A DNA stretch of 64,000 nucleotides from Dirofilaria immitis (GCA_024305405.1 JAKNDB010000088.1:310001-374000), one strand, 5' to 3'. Positions 24,940 to 39,205 are shown, numbered from the stretch's first letter. A program made the numbers and translations. The notes: generated from the letters alone by a model not told the origin.

Positions 24940-26944
24940 ATTGTTTACTTAGAGCAAAACGAAAAAGAAAAAATAGTAATAATTCCTAAAATATAAACAA
25001 ACTCAAAAGGATCAGAGATGAGGGGAAGGATAAATTTGAACAAAAATTAAAATATATTATACATTTATTGATTCAAAATAATGAAAATAAAAATGAAAAA
25101 AACAGAGAAAGAAATTCGAGAAAAGATGATGATGATGAATGTTTGATATCAAATTTTATTTGTAAAATTATTATTATAAAATGATCAATAATTTTGATCA
25201 AATGATAAAATTAATTCAAATATGAGGCATATATATACTTATTTGGAAATCAAAAATTTGCATAAATAAATCGCATTGACAAATTATTTGCGATAATATA
25301 ATTTATTCGTCGACATGGTTAATTCGCTTTATAAATCATAAATTTAGAGAAATTTAAAAATGCATAATAATTTTTGCTAAATTGATAAAAATGATTTATC
25401 ATTTATAATTTATATCATATCATTTTCATTAAATTAATAATATTATCAGTATATTTATTAACGTAAAAATAGAATAGATTTTTTAGTTTATATATCGTAT
25501 CTATATTAATTAATAATGGTTTAGTTTAATTAATAATGGAGATTGTTACATGAAACAAACGATTATCCCATTTATCATTTTGTTATCAAATTCATTATTA
25601 AGAAATTCATATCAAAGTTCAATACTAAAATAAAATAAAGTTAATTAAATAAACTTTTATTTAAGTTAAACGATCGATCGATCATCCGAAACTATTGCAT
25701 GAAACAAAAGATCAACTAATTAATCATTCAACAATGTTACTAGTTTGTCAAATATCCGTGTACAAAGATTAAAGTATAAAATTATGACAGGTAGAGAGAG
25801 GAGAAATAAAAAAAAAAATTTGATCCGATCATAAAAATAAAATTATTCATAAATGGAAAATATTTCATGATATGATATAAATTATATGGTAATGTGTTAA
25901 AAATTTATGTTAAAAATATTCCTATAAATATTTTAATTAAAAAATTTTTGGAATGAAAGGAAAAAAACGATAGAAGAAATAAAAATAAAAGCGGCTTGAA
26001 ACATTAAATGATAGGAGTAATTTTAGAGAAATAATCATGAAATAAGAAAATGATAAAAAAAATTTAAAAAACAAAAATGAATTGTGGAAATTGATAAAAA
26101 TGTAAAGTGATAAATAAGTATTTAGAAATATCAAATGTTAAGCAAAATGTAGCAATGAATTATTGATAGAAAATATATCGTAAGTTAAGCTGAAAAATGT
26201 GACAAATAGTTTTGTCATCCAATTTAACACTCTGTAAACAAATAATTTTATACTATAAAATTTTGTTTATTCTAACATTTCACAACAGTCATTTCGTTTT
26301 TTGATTCCTATACATTGAATTTATTAATGAGGGAAAATAAATGAGAGCAACATAGGAAAAAGAAAAATTATCGCTTTTTTTGTTAAATTCAGTTGATTTC
26401 TGTACTTTTTAAAGGATTTTAAAATATTATAATACACTCAAGTATACTGTATGACATTACAGTACATTTGAGCATACTGCGGTATGATGCACTGCACTTA
26501 TGTTAAAGTATACAGTATGCGTAAATTAGGATACGATTAAATGTTTGAAAAAGAGAAAGTGCATGCTTGAAAAAGAAAAGAAAACTTTATGCAAAATTTG
26601 CTATTCAATTTTATCAATGATAAAAGTAAGCAATAATAAAATGCCATATTCGATTGTATCATATTTTATTAGATTAACAAAAAAAAAGTGGAAAATAGGG
26701 AAGTTTTTTTCTAATTTATTATTTATTATAAAGCGACTATCATACTACTAATTTATTCAATTGGCTTAATATTATTGCTTGTTAAATTATCTAATAAAAT
26801 TAGTTATTCATTAAATGATTCAAATATATTTGCAGTAATAAATTGATTATGAAATATAGTTCCTAAAATATTTTATACATTTAAAAGAAAATTTTTTTAA
26901 AAATTGTGTAAATTTTTGATGTCGTTAAAAATGAATATTAACGT

Positions 26945-27515
26945 TTTATTTTCACTTCCAATGCGAAATTTAATTCCTAAATCTCTACCAAACTTTTGAT
27001 TATTTATTTTCATTTCGAATGGGAAATTTAATTCCTAGATCTCAAGCAAATTTCTGACTTTGTAATTTCATTTCAAATTTGAAATTTAATTCCTAGATCT
27101 CAAGCAAATTTCTGACTTTGTAATTTCATTTCAAATTTGAAATTTAATTCCTAGATCTCAAGCAAATTTCTGACTTTGTAATTTCATTTCAAATTTGAAA
27201 TTTAATTCCTAGATCTCAAGCAAATTTCTGACTTCGTATTTTCATTTCAAATGCGAAATTTAATTCCTAAATCTCTAGCAAACTGTTGATTATTCATTTT
27301 CATTTCAAATTTGAAATTTAATTCCTAAATCTCTAGCAAACTGTTGATTATTCATTTTCATTTCAAATTTGAAATTTAATTCCTAGATCTCAAGCAAATT
27401 TCTGACTTTGTAATTTCATTTCAAATTTGAAATTTAATTCCTAAATCTCAACCAAATTTCTGACTTTGTATTTTTATTTCAAATCTGAAGTTTAATTCCT
27501 AAATTACCGAAGCTT
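26945..27515. repeat. 58-bp tandem repeat, ~10 copies
   Basis: Units contain ATTTCATTTCAAATTTGAAA, then TTTAATTCCTAGATCTCAAG and CAAATTTCTGACTTTGTA. Central copies (from about 27033, 27091 and 27149) are almost identical; others carry a CTAAATCTCTAGCAAACTGT variant. Each unit contains a short palindrome, TTTCAAATTTGAAA. Confidence 0.9.
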
Positions 27516-28500
27516 AATTTCTAAAATATTTTCTGTTTTCGGAAAAAATTTTCTGCATATTTTTAGCCATTGATGGAAATTATTTTACTTAACAAATAAT
27601 TTCATCGATATATTATAATATATGGAAATATTAATTTAGATTTGTTCGTCTCAAAAAATATCAATTTATCAAAATATTTAAGACGATGAATGTTATGTAA
27701 AATATATTTGAAAATATTGTTTACAATATATTTTATTAGAAAAAGAAGAATTCTTATTTTTAATCTAAAGAAATTTTATCTAAAATTTATTCATTAAAAA
27801 ATTTAATTTACGCAAAGAGGAAAATTATTAAATTTTTTAAAAAAATATGTCAGAAACAACTGATTTATTTCTTATCAGTAATAGTATATGAAAGAGCAGA
27901 AATAAAATGAAATATTATTGATGGAAAATACGATTATTAAAGAATTATGGAAGCTTATAATATCATAATTTAATTTTATTATATCAACAAAAGATTACGT
28001 AATAAATAATTTCAACTATGCAGCATTAATCAACTAACATATCATCTGATCTTAATTTGTCTGAAAACCATTCTAGAAATATTTTTTATTTGTTATATCT
28101 CAATTACGAAAATTGTTATTTAATAGATTAAAATTTTTGATGAAACATTATAATTTAAAATAATTTTTTTCTTATTTACAAATATAAATCAAAATCTTTT
28201 TTGTTTGATTGAAGTTTGCATAATTCAGAAAATTGAAATTACTTTTTAGACCAGATTACGAACAAATTAAAATGAAACAAATTGTTGCATTTAAGAACGC
28301 TTCGGGCCGCATTTTTTATGCTGATTACGTGGAAATTACGCGTGAGATATTTGAGGAATTTTTATTGTTAATTTACACGTGTAATTATTAAGCTTAATTT
28401 ACGTATATTATTTGCTTTTTTACGGCCAGACGCCTTAATAAATTGTGCATTTGTTTGTTTCTCTTTTTGTATTTTGCAAAATTTCAGGCTAGTTATCGCA

Positions 28501-31425
28501 ATGACAGACCCAAATTGGGGTTGGAATGATGATAGTAATTATAATGCTGGCTATAATATGAATCAGTATTGGCAGCAAAAGAATGAACCATGGAGAAATC
28601 AAGGAGTTCATAGGTTAGTTGATATTTGACCTACAAATTAAAGAGCTTTTCTTCATTGACTCCTATTAAAAATTTTTAATTCATTATTACTTAATTTATT
28701 CTTCTATTTTGTTTCTGAATGAGTGAGTTAATTTTTCTAATTCATGCTTTGGTCTTAATATTTCAATTTTCTTTTAAGATTAATTCTAGAGATAGTCTTA
28801 ATATTATCTGTGTAGTCTAATATGATACTTTTCATATTTTTTTTAGTTATATTAAGCTTAAATTTCCTGATGGAATTGGAATTGAACTCATGGTTTGATT
28901 GTAATTTCTCTGCAACAATAAGTTTTTTAGCAATCAACCGATGGCAGGAGTACCATCGGATAAAGCTTATAACCAATACTACAATCAACAGGCAAATATT
29001 CCTGCAGTACCTATGACAACTGATTATTACCAAGCCAGCCAAAAGCAACCATTCGGAGTAGGAATGCAGAGTTAGTCTTTTGTTATTTACGTTATCAATT
29101 TGAGTTTGAAATAAATAATTTGAAATCAAATTGTTTATTTCGAAACTTCTATAATTTTGCATTCTTTAATAAATTTCCTTTTACTTGTAATTCACCACAA
29201 AATTTTGTATACACTATATTTTCAAACTTAACCAAATTTTCATCATTTGGAAATATTCTCTATTATTTTATGTCAAGTTATATATTTCAGATTCCTATGA
29301 TATTGGGAATTTATCATCATTTTCTGGACAGTTTATGTCAGATCCGATGCTAAATGCTGCAAAACATATCAGTGGTCAGTTCGCTATACAACAGAAGAAA
29401 AAGGTTTTATTTCTACCTTTACTTGGTATCTTCATAAATACAACACATATAGTTTTTTTTTTTTTTTTTTACATGGTATATTCACGATACATATAATGAC
29501 ATTTTGCCTTTAACACTGCATATTAATGAAGCAAATATGGCAAACTTCCGAAAAAATAAATTTAAAAAGTTAATGATTTTTTTCTTCCTTATTTTAAAAA
29601 GTGAATTCTCTTAACATAAATTTCAGTTGACTGAATATTTGTCTGCATTCCAATTGAAGTATTATTTTTCTGTGGACAATACATATGTTGGAAAGAAATT
29701 GGGCCTTATATTGTTTCCCTTTCTGCATCGAGTAAGTTTCTACATTTTTTGACAAATTAATTCATTCGCTTTTAATATATCATAAACTAGAGCCTCACGA
29801 TTTTAGGATTGAGTGTAAAATATGATTCTTCGGGTTCTCCAGTACCACCACGATCAGATGTCAACGCACCTGACTTATATATTCCGTTAATGGCTTACGT
29901 AACTTATATTCTTATTTCTGGATTTGTGTTAGGAACACAAAAAAGGTAAATTCAGTTTATTAATTACATTATTTTGGTATAAAAACATATATATAAGCTT
30001 TCTTTTTTTTTAAGATTTACACCTGAACAATTGGGCATCATCACAACAAATGCATTGGCATATCTTATTTTCGAAAATTTGATAATAACTATAACAAGGT
30101 ATATTATGAACATATCAGAGTCGCTCACGTTCTGGCATTCGCTTGCCTATAGTGGTTATAAATTTGTTGGGTAAGATTTTTGAAAATTTGTAATGAAAGA
30201 GATAAATTGTTAAATAAATTAAGGAATAGAATTTTTAGTAAAGTCGAGACACAAAATCTAAATGCTATTTATAGTTATTAGACAATTGAGAAAAAAAATT
30301 ATATCAATTCGCTAGAGTAGAATTAAAGAGTTTATTTAAATGCTCATAAATCAATCTGATTAATTTATCGAACGCAAACAATTCAAAAAAATGAAAATAT
30401 GTTATTTAAATTGTTTCCATTTTAGGATGAATGTCTGCTTGTTGGTCTTTGTACTAGGTGGTAAATCGTTTTATTATTGGGTTTTAGCTTATGTATCCTG
30501 TGCAGTTGTTTTTTTCTGGTATGTTTCATATATTCATTATTACTGAGGAAATTCGTTTTTTTCTTTTGGCTCTAATTGCAAACTATTAGAATCTCAGTTT
30601 CTTCTATTTCCATTTTTTTAATGTAATAAATTTGAATGAATAATTGTTTGTTGTGCTATTTTCTCTGTTAAAAAAATTGTACTTATTTCCTATCTGAATG
30701 TGATGTGATATAGCAATGTTAGCAAGTTTTTTTTTTTATGAATCGGTGGATAAGATTATTATTGTAAAAACCATTTAAAATTTAGTTAAATAAAGAACAA
30801 ACTTGAATAGATGATAGTTTTTTTCATGGTTTCTAGTAAATTTATGAAGACTTTTATTATGACTAGAGTAAAGTTAAGTTCTTTTCGAATTAAATTTGGC
30901 GTAGTTGATATATATTTTGATTAAATTCCATTTTTATTTAAGTTACGAACAGTTAAGACATTTTTGATGGATGTACAAAATGCGTATAATGAATACGGTG
31001 GAAGAAAGCGTAAAGTATATTTGATGCTATTTATAGCATTTACACAACCGTTTTTGTTGTGGTGGTTGACGAGGTATGTTCTGTTCACAGTCTGCAGTTC
31101 TTTTCCCATTTTTTCATAATAAAAACTAAGAGATACTTACTTTGAGCAAATGGTTTTCAGTTTTCAAGTTTTTCCTTGTTTTTTCTAAATGAAACTAAGA
31201 TAGAAACACATTTGCCTAAATATATTAGATTTTTTATAAAATTTCAAGTAAATATTTGGATTTTATTGTTGTTATAGTTCTGTGACAAGTTACACGCCTG
31301 GTAAAATGGATTTGGCTCAACTCGCTTTATCAGGTATAGGATTCAGTGAAGCAATAAGCAAAGGACAATTGCCATTGATGCCAGATGGTGAAGTCGATTA
31401 TGAAGCATTGCTGAAAATGCCTTAA
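28501..31425 (+). CDS. yif1: YIF1 homologue (Yip1-interacting factor)
   Basis: Exons: 28501-28613, 28931-29070, 29291-29403, 29627-29731, 29791-29945, 30015-30170, 30426-30522, 30943-31073 and 31278-31425, about 385 residues. YIF1 is a multi-pass membrane protein that works with YIP1 in ER-to-Golgi COPII vesicle traffic. Seen: a Gln/Asn/Tyr-rich cytosolic N-terminus; the conserved [15 protein letters not shown] and [15 protein letters not shown] regions; [17 protein letters not shown] (near residue 182) opening the membrane domain; then [12 protein letters not shown], an FFWYLRTVK stretch and [11 protein letters not shown]. The C-terminus extends about 45 residues beyond typical animal YIF1. 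An acceptor AG lies 13 bases before the ATG. Two oddities: exon 5 only joins in frame by an upstream AG that replaces the expected Asp-Trp pair after His-Arg, and exon 7 must use a weak GTTTCA donor although GTATGT lies four bases earlier. Confidence 0.93.
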
Positions 31426-33078
31426 TTTTTTTCATATTTTTGCGTTATTTGCTGAGTTTGTTAGTTTTGACATTTTTGACAAATACGAAATATTTCAAAA
31501 AAGATAATTTCCACATCATGATGAATCGTCTTTATCATAATATCGTTATCTTATTAAAATGATATGATTTTGAAGGAAGCTACAGATGTTGTTTGAAGTT
31601 TTTATAATGAAATTTTTTAAAGCTGTGACAAAATTTCGGTTTTTCGATAATATTTTAAAAAAATTCGTTCGCTATATCGAAATTTGAATATTTTGCTTTC
31701 TGTTATATTTATGCAATGTAATTTATAGATTTCCTGTTGTTTTATTGATTCATTAATTTCGTGCATGTGATATAAAATAGAGTAATATTTAAATAATTTG
31801 TTCATTAGAAAGAGGTATTTCTGAATTCGTTACAAGTTTACTGATTCATTGATAGCAGTGTTAGAATTTTTTTGCATTATGAATTGGTTGATATGTTTCG
31901 TTTTACTTGTTGGAAGAGTAGTTTTTAATTAAATTTTATACTTTTTTATTTCTTAGTTTGCGACTCTTATTTTTTAATTTTTGAACATGGTAAGCTGAAA
32001 ATTCTGGTTCTAAAACAAAAATGAGCAACTCATAAGTGAAAAAGAAAGATGGAATGTGAGAATTAGTGTAAATATATTTTAATTTAATTTGAAACGGTTG
32101 GAAACTAATTCTTGATTTAGTCGCTCAATAATACCTAATTGGAATTAACGAACATCTCAGATGGTTACTGAACCAAAGATGGTTATTGAACCAATTAAGA
32201 TTTAATATTTCTAATCTTTATTAGGTAAAAATGTCGCTGAATTTTAATAAATATTAAAATTGAAGTTTAATTTCTTTTTGTTGGAAGAATTGTCATTTTA
32301 ATTTTGGGATTTTTTTGGATTTTTTTCTAATAAATTTTTAATACATTATTTTGTTGTTATGAAAAGAGTAATACGGTAAGATGACACATATGTAGCATTA
32401 TGATTGTATGTATCATGATGATAAATTCATTTACTCATTTTTTTCTCATTAAATAAATTTTGCAATTATAGCTATATCATCGTCATATTACTGAAAAAAA
32501 ACCTGTAGCAAATACCTGTTTCAATTCCTCATTTTTCGAAATTCTTTTACTTAATATTAAAAAAATCAAATCAAAATCAGCGGAATGCTATCAAAAGAAT
32601 TCATACATAAAACTTGAATAACTGATTAATTGAATTTGAATTTATTGATATTGATTATAGATTGATTCGGTGGATTTAATAAATTTGCTTTCTAATTTGA
32701 ATTGAATTTGAATTTTATCAGTTTTTATGTTATTTGTAGTGATGAGAAGATAAAAAAACTTAGACGAGGATTTATTTTTATGCTTTTTATTGATAAGATT
32801 AGATTTATCACTATAAAGATGATTTCTTATCAATATTTGATCGTATTTTTTCGGCGAGATTATTTCATAATAATAATCCATAATTTCATCCTTTGTTAGT
32901 TTTCGCATTAACAATGTTTCAAATAGCATCAATATATAAGAAATTTATCATTCTACTAAATACATGATTGATTATTGATTGCTTGATAGTAAAAATTGAA
33001 TAAAATTTTTGATTTATTAATTTTCACCTAATTTTTAATTCTTTCATCTTCTCATAATTTCTATATTATCATTTGCAG
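31426..33078. other. YIF1 3' flank and intergenic spacer
   Basis: Contains the YIF1 3' untranslated region and the upstream region of the next gene. Short open frames on the minus strand (31617-31805, 32642-32932) show no splice or codon-bias support. No operon-like short spacing: the next ATG is 1.67 kb away. Confidence 0.5.
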
Positions 33079-33095
33079 GAAGTGAAAAAAAAAAG

Positions 33096-35308
33096 ATGGA
33101 AATATCGGTGGAAAAGACAGAATCCCATATATCATGTGTTATTTGTCAAATATTAATTATTCTATCGATACTGATTATTTTATTCTGTCTTTCAGCACTG
33201 AATTCGAAATGTCGATATTTTATTAAAATCACCATTATTTATTGTTCTATATTGCTTAATGCTATAATTGTATGCTTAGCATGGCCGTATTATTTCTTTG
33301 GTGATGTAAGTATATTTTTTCTAAGATTTCTTTTTTCTGTTGATTAATTAATTTTCTTCTTTTTTTTCTCCTGTTTCGGAAAAGATAAATTTTTAAGTTT
33401 TAGTTTATTTTGAATGCTTATTTTAAATAGAATGTTGACATTTATTTTTATGCAATTTAAAACTCTTTAAATCTATTTGCAGGTAGCAAAATTAGTTTTC
33501 ACTCTTTTAATTTTCTCACAAAATGGACAAATATACAAGTTGTTGTGCGAAATGCTGAAATTTTGCAAAAACCTGGACCATTCATATTTGTATGTAATCA
33601 TCAGGTATCTTTAGAATATTTTTTTAATTAATCAATATTGCTTTATGAGATTATTATTATTATAGTGATAACTTGGAGAATGGTAAGCCTTATTGATTAT
33701 CCTAACGTATTACAGTTTGTTTTCCTAATATAGCGATAAATTTTCCATTGCCTTTTTTTTTCGTCTTCTAAAAGGTAAGAAGAGGAGAATGTCGGTTAAG
33801 AAAAAGAAAAAAAACTCCATCTAATGATAGGTAATTAATAAGACATTTTGATGTCATTTGATGATCTTATGTTTTCCACATTTCTTTTATGAACCATGTG
33901 AAATAAATGCTCATTTCTAATGATATTTTTTTCAAAACTAATCTTGTATTACTTTCATTTTCTACTTTTCTTATTTTTATAAAAGAAATAAGTATGTATT
34001 TTTTTAGTGCATCTTTTAAGCAATAGAAAAAAAAATTATTTTTAATAATTTTAGCAATAAATTTAGATGTATAATAAATGCATGTAGCAATTGGATACAT
34101 TTTGTAGAGTTCGATTGATGTTATTGTGATATCGCATTTTTGGCCCGCAAAATGTACGGTGATGATGAAAAATTCATTAAAATATGTACCATTTTTCAAT
34201 TTTGCATCATTTCTGGTAAGTTTTATTGAAAAAAAAGCTAAGGAAAAAGTATAGTATTAATTTTATATGTTACTAGGATATGGTATATTTATAATTCTAT
34301 CTCATTTAATTGATGCTCTTTAAGATCATGATTTTCAAAAATCAATGAATCTAAAACATATGATTTAGTTCTGATATGATTAAGTAATTGATTTCTATAG
34401 AATTATATGTTTTTTTATTTTATTTTTATTGAAAGTAAAAAAGAATGAGTATTTTAAATTTAATAAGTAAAAGAAATTTGAAGAGCCGAGCAGTATTTGT
34501 CGATCGCTTCAATCGGGAAAGAGCAATGCAATCGTTAGAAGAGTGTGCGAAAAAGATTATGAAACAGAAATGGAGTGTTTTTATATTTCCGGAAGGCACT
34601 AGAAATCATGGTGATGGAATGATTGAATTTAAAAAGGCGCTTTCAACTTAGCTATTGTTGTAAGTGTTTTATTCTTATGTAGAAGAAAAAAATTGTCAAC
34701 TACAATATATAGAATTATATCAATTTCAAGTAATCTAATTAATTGTTCTTATTGGAAAGTTGGCGCATAATTATGTATGACATGCCGAAATTCTCAGCTG
34801 TTAGCGATATATTCTCGGTAGCTCATGTAATGATAGTATGATTTGGTTTTGATATGAGTAAATATTGTATTATAAGTTTGCATTTATTGTTTTATAATAT
34901 GTGTAGCAAGCTCATATTAATCAATGATATTTCAGGCGCAAATACCAATTATACCAATAGTTATATCTTCGTATAAGCAGTTCTATAATAGAGATAAGAG
35001 ATATTTTGCAAATTCAGGCTATGTTATTGTGGAAATTATGGATCCAATTCAGACTACTGGTGTACGTTCTAGAATTTTTCATCTGACTGTAATAGCTTTG
35101 CTATTATGAATATTAAAAATTTATATCCTTTAATATATTATATATAGTTTATTCATATTGATTTCTGTTTCAGAAAACATTTCAAGATGTTCCTATACTA
35201 GTGAATGATATTCGTACTAAAATGATCGATATATTTACCAAAATTAGTGAAGAAATAGACGAACAATTTAGGAATCAACAAGAACAAGTTAATGAAAAAA
35301 AATCGTGA
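33096..35308 (+). CDS. 1-acylglycerol-3-phosphate acyltransferase, frame broken
   Basis: Exons: 33096-33305, 33483-33604, 34108-34215, 34484-34659, 34936-35061 and 35174-35308, about 290 residues, the usual AGPAT length. The enzyme adds an acyl chain to lysophosphatidic acid to make phosphatidic acid at the ER. Seen: two N-terminal membrane helices; motif I NHQSSID (H-x4-D catalytic pair, about residues 109-115); motif II KNSLKYVPFF; motif III FPEGTRN (about 182-188); motif IV IPIIPIVISS. An acceptor lies 17 bases before the ATG. Exon 4 as written reads FKKALST then TAG (34649-34651); one more base near 34636 restores the expected Gly-Ala-Phe and runs into the exon 5 frame. The exon 1-2 join also needs one base, or an alternative donor four bases later (GTATAT). 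All catalytic motifs are intact, so an assembly error is likelier than a pseudogene. Confidence 0.9.
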
Positions 35309-37349
35309 AGAACGAATGACTACAAGTTGTTAATATTTATGTTGCATAGTGTTAGTTACAATTTACGATTTACTTAACTTCTGTTTTCTATTTTTGAAAT
35401 ATTTTTATATACTTCTGATACTTCTGCTTAAATACTGATTCTTCTGTTTGGTTGTTTATCTTGTGATATCTTGTTCTGAATCAGTTTTTCTTTAATGTGA
35501 ATTTACAATATCATGGTAAAAAAATCTCTATAAGCATTTTCTATATTATGGGTAAAAACTTTTATGCATTGCAAATGTTTATCTTTTTTCAATTGAGCTT
35601 GGTTAATGTTAGATGATGTTTCATGGATGAAATATTTGTAATATGCTTAGAATCATTTTATTATTAATCTAAAATTTAGTTTGATGTAAAATGCTTAATT
35701 TAGCTACCGAATAGTACTTACTATTTTAAACATTTAATCATTCGCATTTATTATTATTATTTCATATGTGTTTTTAATATCATTTAATATCATTATCTGC
35801 AGGTTGATATGAGATTTCTATTAATTTTAAGATTTACTTAATTTTTATAAATGTTTTCTTGTTTAAACTACTTTATTTTACTTTAATATATGATCTGAAT
35901 AAGTATATTTGATGCTGTCTAGTTTGATTGATAATAAATTCAAATTATATATCAGTTAAAAGCACTATCTAATGCTTTAATAATTTTATTTAATTTAATG
36001 TTTTCAACCATTGAATGACCTTAATAGACAATTTTAACCTTTTTTTTTAGTAAAAATATTTACAAGAATATTTTAAATGGCGTCTTATGATTATTATATC
36101 AAAGGATGCTAAGATCAAACAATTGTTTCATTAGCAAAAATGTTTACTATTATTTTAATCTTTTCATAGAACTGAAAAAATTGATTGATTGTTAAAAGAA
36201 TAATTTCTATTGTTTTTAAAATATGAATTAAAATAATTTTATATTATAAAATTACTTCCTTAAACTGAAGTATCAAAAAAATGTTTTATAATAGAAATAT
36301 TTTAATAATTTCTTGATATATTTATGCTGTAAAATATTTCAAATTTTCCAAACATAATATTTGAAATGATCATTTATAGATTTATATTTATGGACTAATC
36401 GAGACGAGCATTGTTCGAAAGATATTTTAGAATTATAAATGGAATTTATTAAAACGAAATCATTTAAATCATTAAAAATTAAAAATTCAATTCTTCGATT
36501 ATTTGTTCCAGGATGATAGAAGTAAATGTAATTTATAGAAATTAATCAAATTGATAGATTAAAAATTATTAAAAAAAAAGGAAAAGAATGTTTCAAAATG
36601 GTAAAATAATTTGTGATTATAAATCTCATTTCCTTTCTGATATTATCAATTCCTATAATTTCATTTATTTCTCATATTATAAATTTGAATAATTTAAATT
36701 TAAAAAAAATATTTCCCAATAATTGATCATTTTGGCAAATTAGAAAAAAAAGAGTAAGCATTTTAATCAAATTTTCCTTCTCGAATTGTTTGACGTTTCA
36801 GAGAAATGAATTCAATTAAAATTTATTCGATTTCCAATTTACATAATTATATTTGTAAAAGGAATATTTGTACCAATCAATGTATTAAGGGTTCTATAGA
36901 AAAATACTTATTAAATGTTAGAATAAATCAGCAAATGATAAATAGATGATAGCAATAATTAATTAATTAAAATGTCTATTTAAAATTTCTAATTTTTAAT
37001 GTAATTAGTTAATTGGTTGATTGATTAAATATTTTTGATTATTTAAATGATGATAAGTTAATTTTATAATTATTATAATTGTGTATAAATTTGAATTTAA
37101 TAATTATTTTTAAGCAGTAAATGATAAATAGATGATAGTAATAATCAATTAATTGATAAAATTACTAATTTTTAATGTAATTAGTTAATTGATTGATTGA
37201 TTAAATATTTTTGATTATATTGTTAAGAAGTTTTTCTTTCGATACTTCTTAACGAATTAATTGTATAATTATTTACATAATTAAATTTAAATGAGATCGA
37301 AATAATCGATATGATTAATGATAATGAATTCAAATCAGTATAAAAAATA
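35309..37349. other. intergenic between convergent genes
   Basis: The two flanking genes converge here (acyltransferase on plus, Gln-rich/ShKT on minus). Contains their 3' flanks and A/T-rich spacer. A short direct duplication, about AATTAATTAATTGATAAAAT with TTAGTTAATTGATTGATTAA, recurs at about 36940-37040 and 37120-37210. No gene seen. Confidence 0.5.
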
Positions 37350-39205
37350 TTAACAAAATCGACATGTTCGTCTACATCTCATTTCCATATATGCCATATA
37401 TTCTGGATGACGACAATATATTATTCGATCCATGCATGATTGAAATGGATCATAATCGATACAAACTGTAAACAAAAAAAAAATGGTTTATCTAATTTAA
37501 TTAATAAAAATTCTTTCTAGTCATAGATAAGGATAATTAAAAAAATCGCAGTATAATTTATCATTTATCAAATATATTATCAATTATTTATTGATAAATT
37601 ATATTATTTATTATTGTATAATTATATTAATTCATTAATACATTTGTTATATTGAAAATTAAAATTGCAAGAATATTGATATTGATGTGTAGAGATGATA
37701 AATTGATGATAGCATAAAATTATTCAAATATAAATATAATTTTGTATTTATTAATTTTTGCAGTAATATTTTAATCGTTTAGATTAATCAATACAATTAA
37801 TTGTTTAACAATTAATTATTAATACAATCAGAAAAGTTTTAGTATTTTATTTTATTGATAAGTAAAAGATTATTAGTATCAATAGATAAGGGTTATCTAC
37901 GATATCATTATAGTATCAATAGATAAGATATGCCTATCACCGTTATACTATTGCACTGATAATATTGATAAATGCCTATGATATCACTGTAACATCAGCA
38001 GACAAGAGATGTCTATGATGTTACAGTTACTGTAGTACTATTGCGTTGATAATATTGATAAATGTCTATGATGATCACTATAAATACTATTGCACTGATA
38101 ATAATGATAAATGAAAAATGCTTATATAATAATATTATATTATAATACATATTGATGATAAATTGATAATATTGATAATAGTTACAAAAAAAAAAGCATA
38201 CCACTTGCTCTTTGAGGTGTAATGCGAATATTATCAAGTTTTCTCAGGACAGTTTGTCGAGCATTTGAATTTCTTAATAATGAAAATGATTGTTGTGGAT
38301 TAGATATTGTTGCTCCTCTAAAATAGGTACGGTATAATTTTGGATAATAAATTTCAAATAAATTTAATTATACTAATTATTACTTCCTCCTTCCAAAAAA
38401 AAATGATTAAATGATATTTAAAAAAAAAACATTTTGAAATAATTTAAAAGAATAAATGAAATTGCTACCATTTATATATTTTAAATTGTGTGAAGAAAAT
38501 TTTTAGAAAAAAATTTATAATATATAATTAGAAAAGTGTAATTTTATCTATCATTGATAATCAGATAAAATGACACAAATTTAATTTGCCAAATTAAATC
38601 AATCTTTTTGCAAATAATTTGATGGTTTTTCGTTTTTACATTTTCAATTAATTAAACCGTTTATATGCAAATTAGGCTAAACATAAGCAAATTAAATAAT
38701 TAAATTAACAAAAGGAAAAAAATGGAAAAGATACTGATTAAAAACTTGTTGAATTTCATTGCTCGGTAAAGTTTGAATAAAACGTTCCATTGATTGTTGT
38801 TGTTGTTGTTGTTGTTTAGCTAAGGTTATTTGTTCATTTGCTAACGCTGTTGTTGATGGCTGAATATTAAAATTTAACGAAAACAAAAATAAAAACAAAA
38901 AAAATTATAATTTAGCAGAAATTAGAAAAATGTAAAAAAGAAAATTTACATATAAATTATTTTTTCTTTTTATTATTAATTAAAAAAGGAAAAGAAAAAG
39001 AAAACAAATTATTAATTAATTTTTTTAATTATTATTTTTTTAGCACAAAATTTTTAGAAACATTTCCAGAATTGATTTAAAAAATCTTATTTGATTACTG
39101 ATAAATTAGTATTTGCTCATTTATTATTAAATGATATCAAAAAGTAAACAATTTTTATGTTGCTAATCTTACAATCGAATTTCCTGATAGCAATTGTCGT
39201 TGTCG

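Noticed and set aside
26945..27515. CRISPR-like array
   Set aside because: Repeats are contiguous with no unique spacers, and the genome is eukaryotic.
28755..29162. Longest minus-strand frame in the YIF1 region (135 residues)
   Set aside because: It overlaps plus-strand YIF1 exon 2 and its introns, has no splice support and is A/T-rich low-complexity.
34445..34483. ATG at 34445 as the start of a separate gene
   Set aside because: The open frame continues into acyltransferase exon 4. Family spacing from motif II to FVDR is exact if the exon starts at 34484, so the upstream part is intron.
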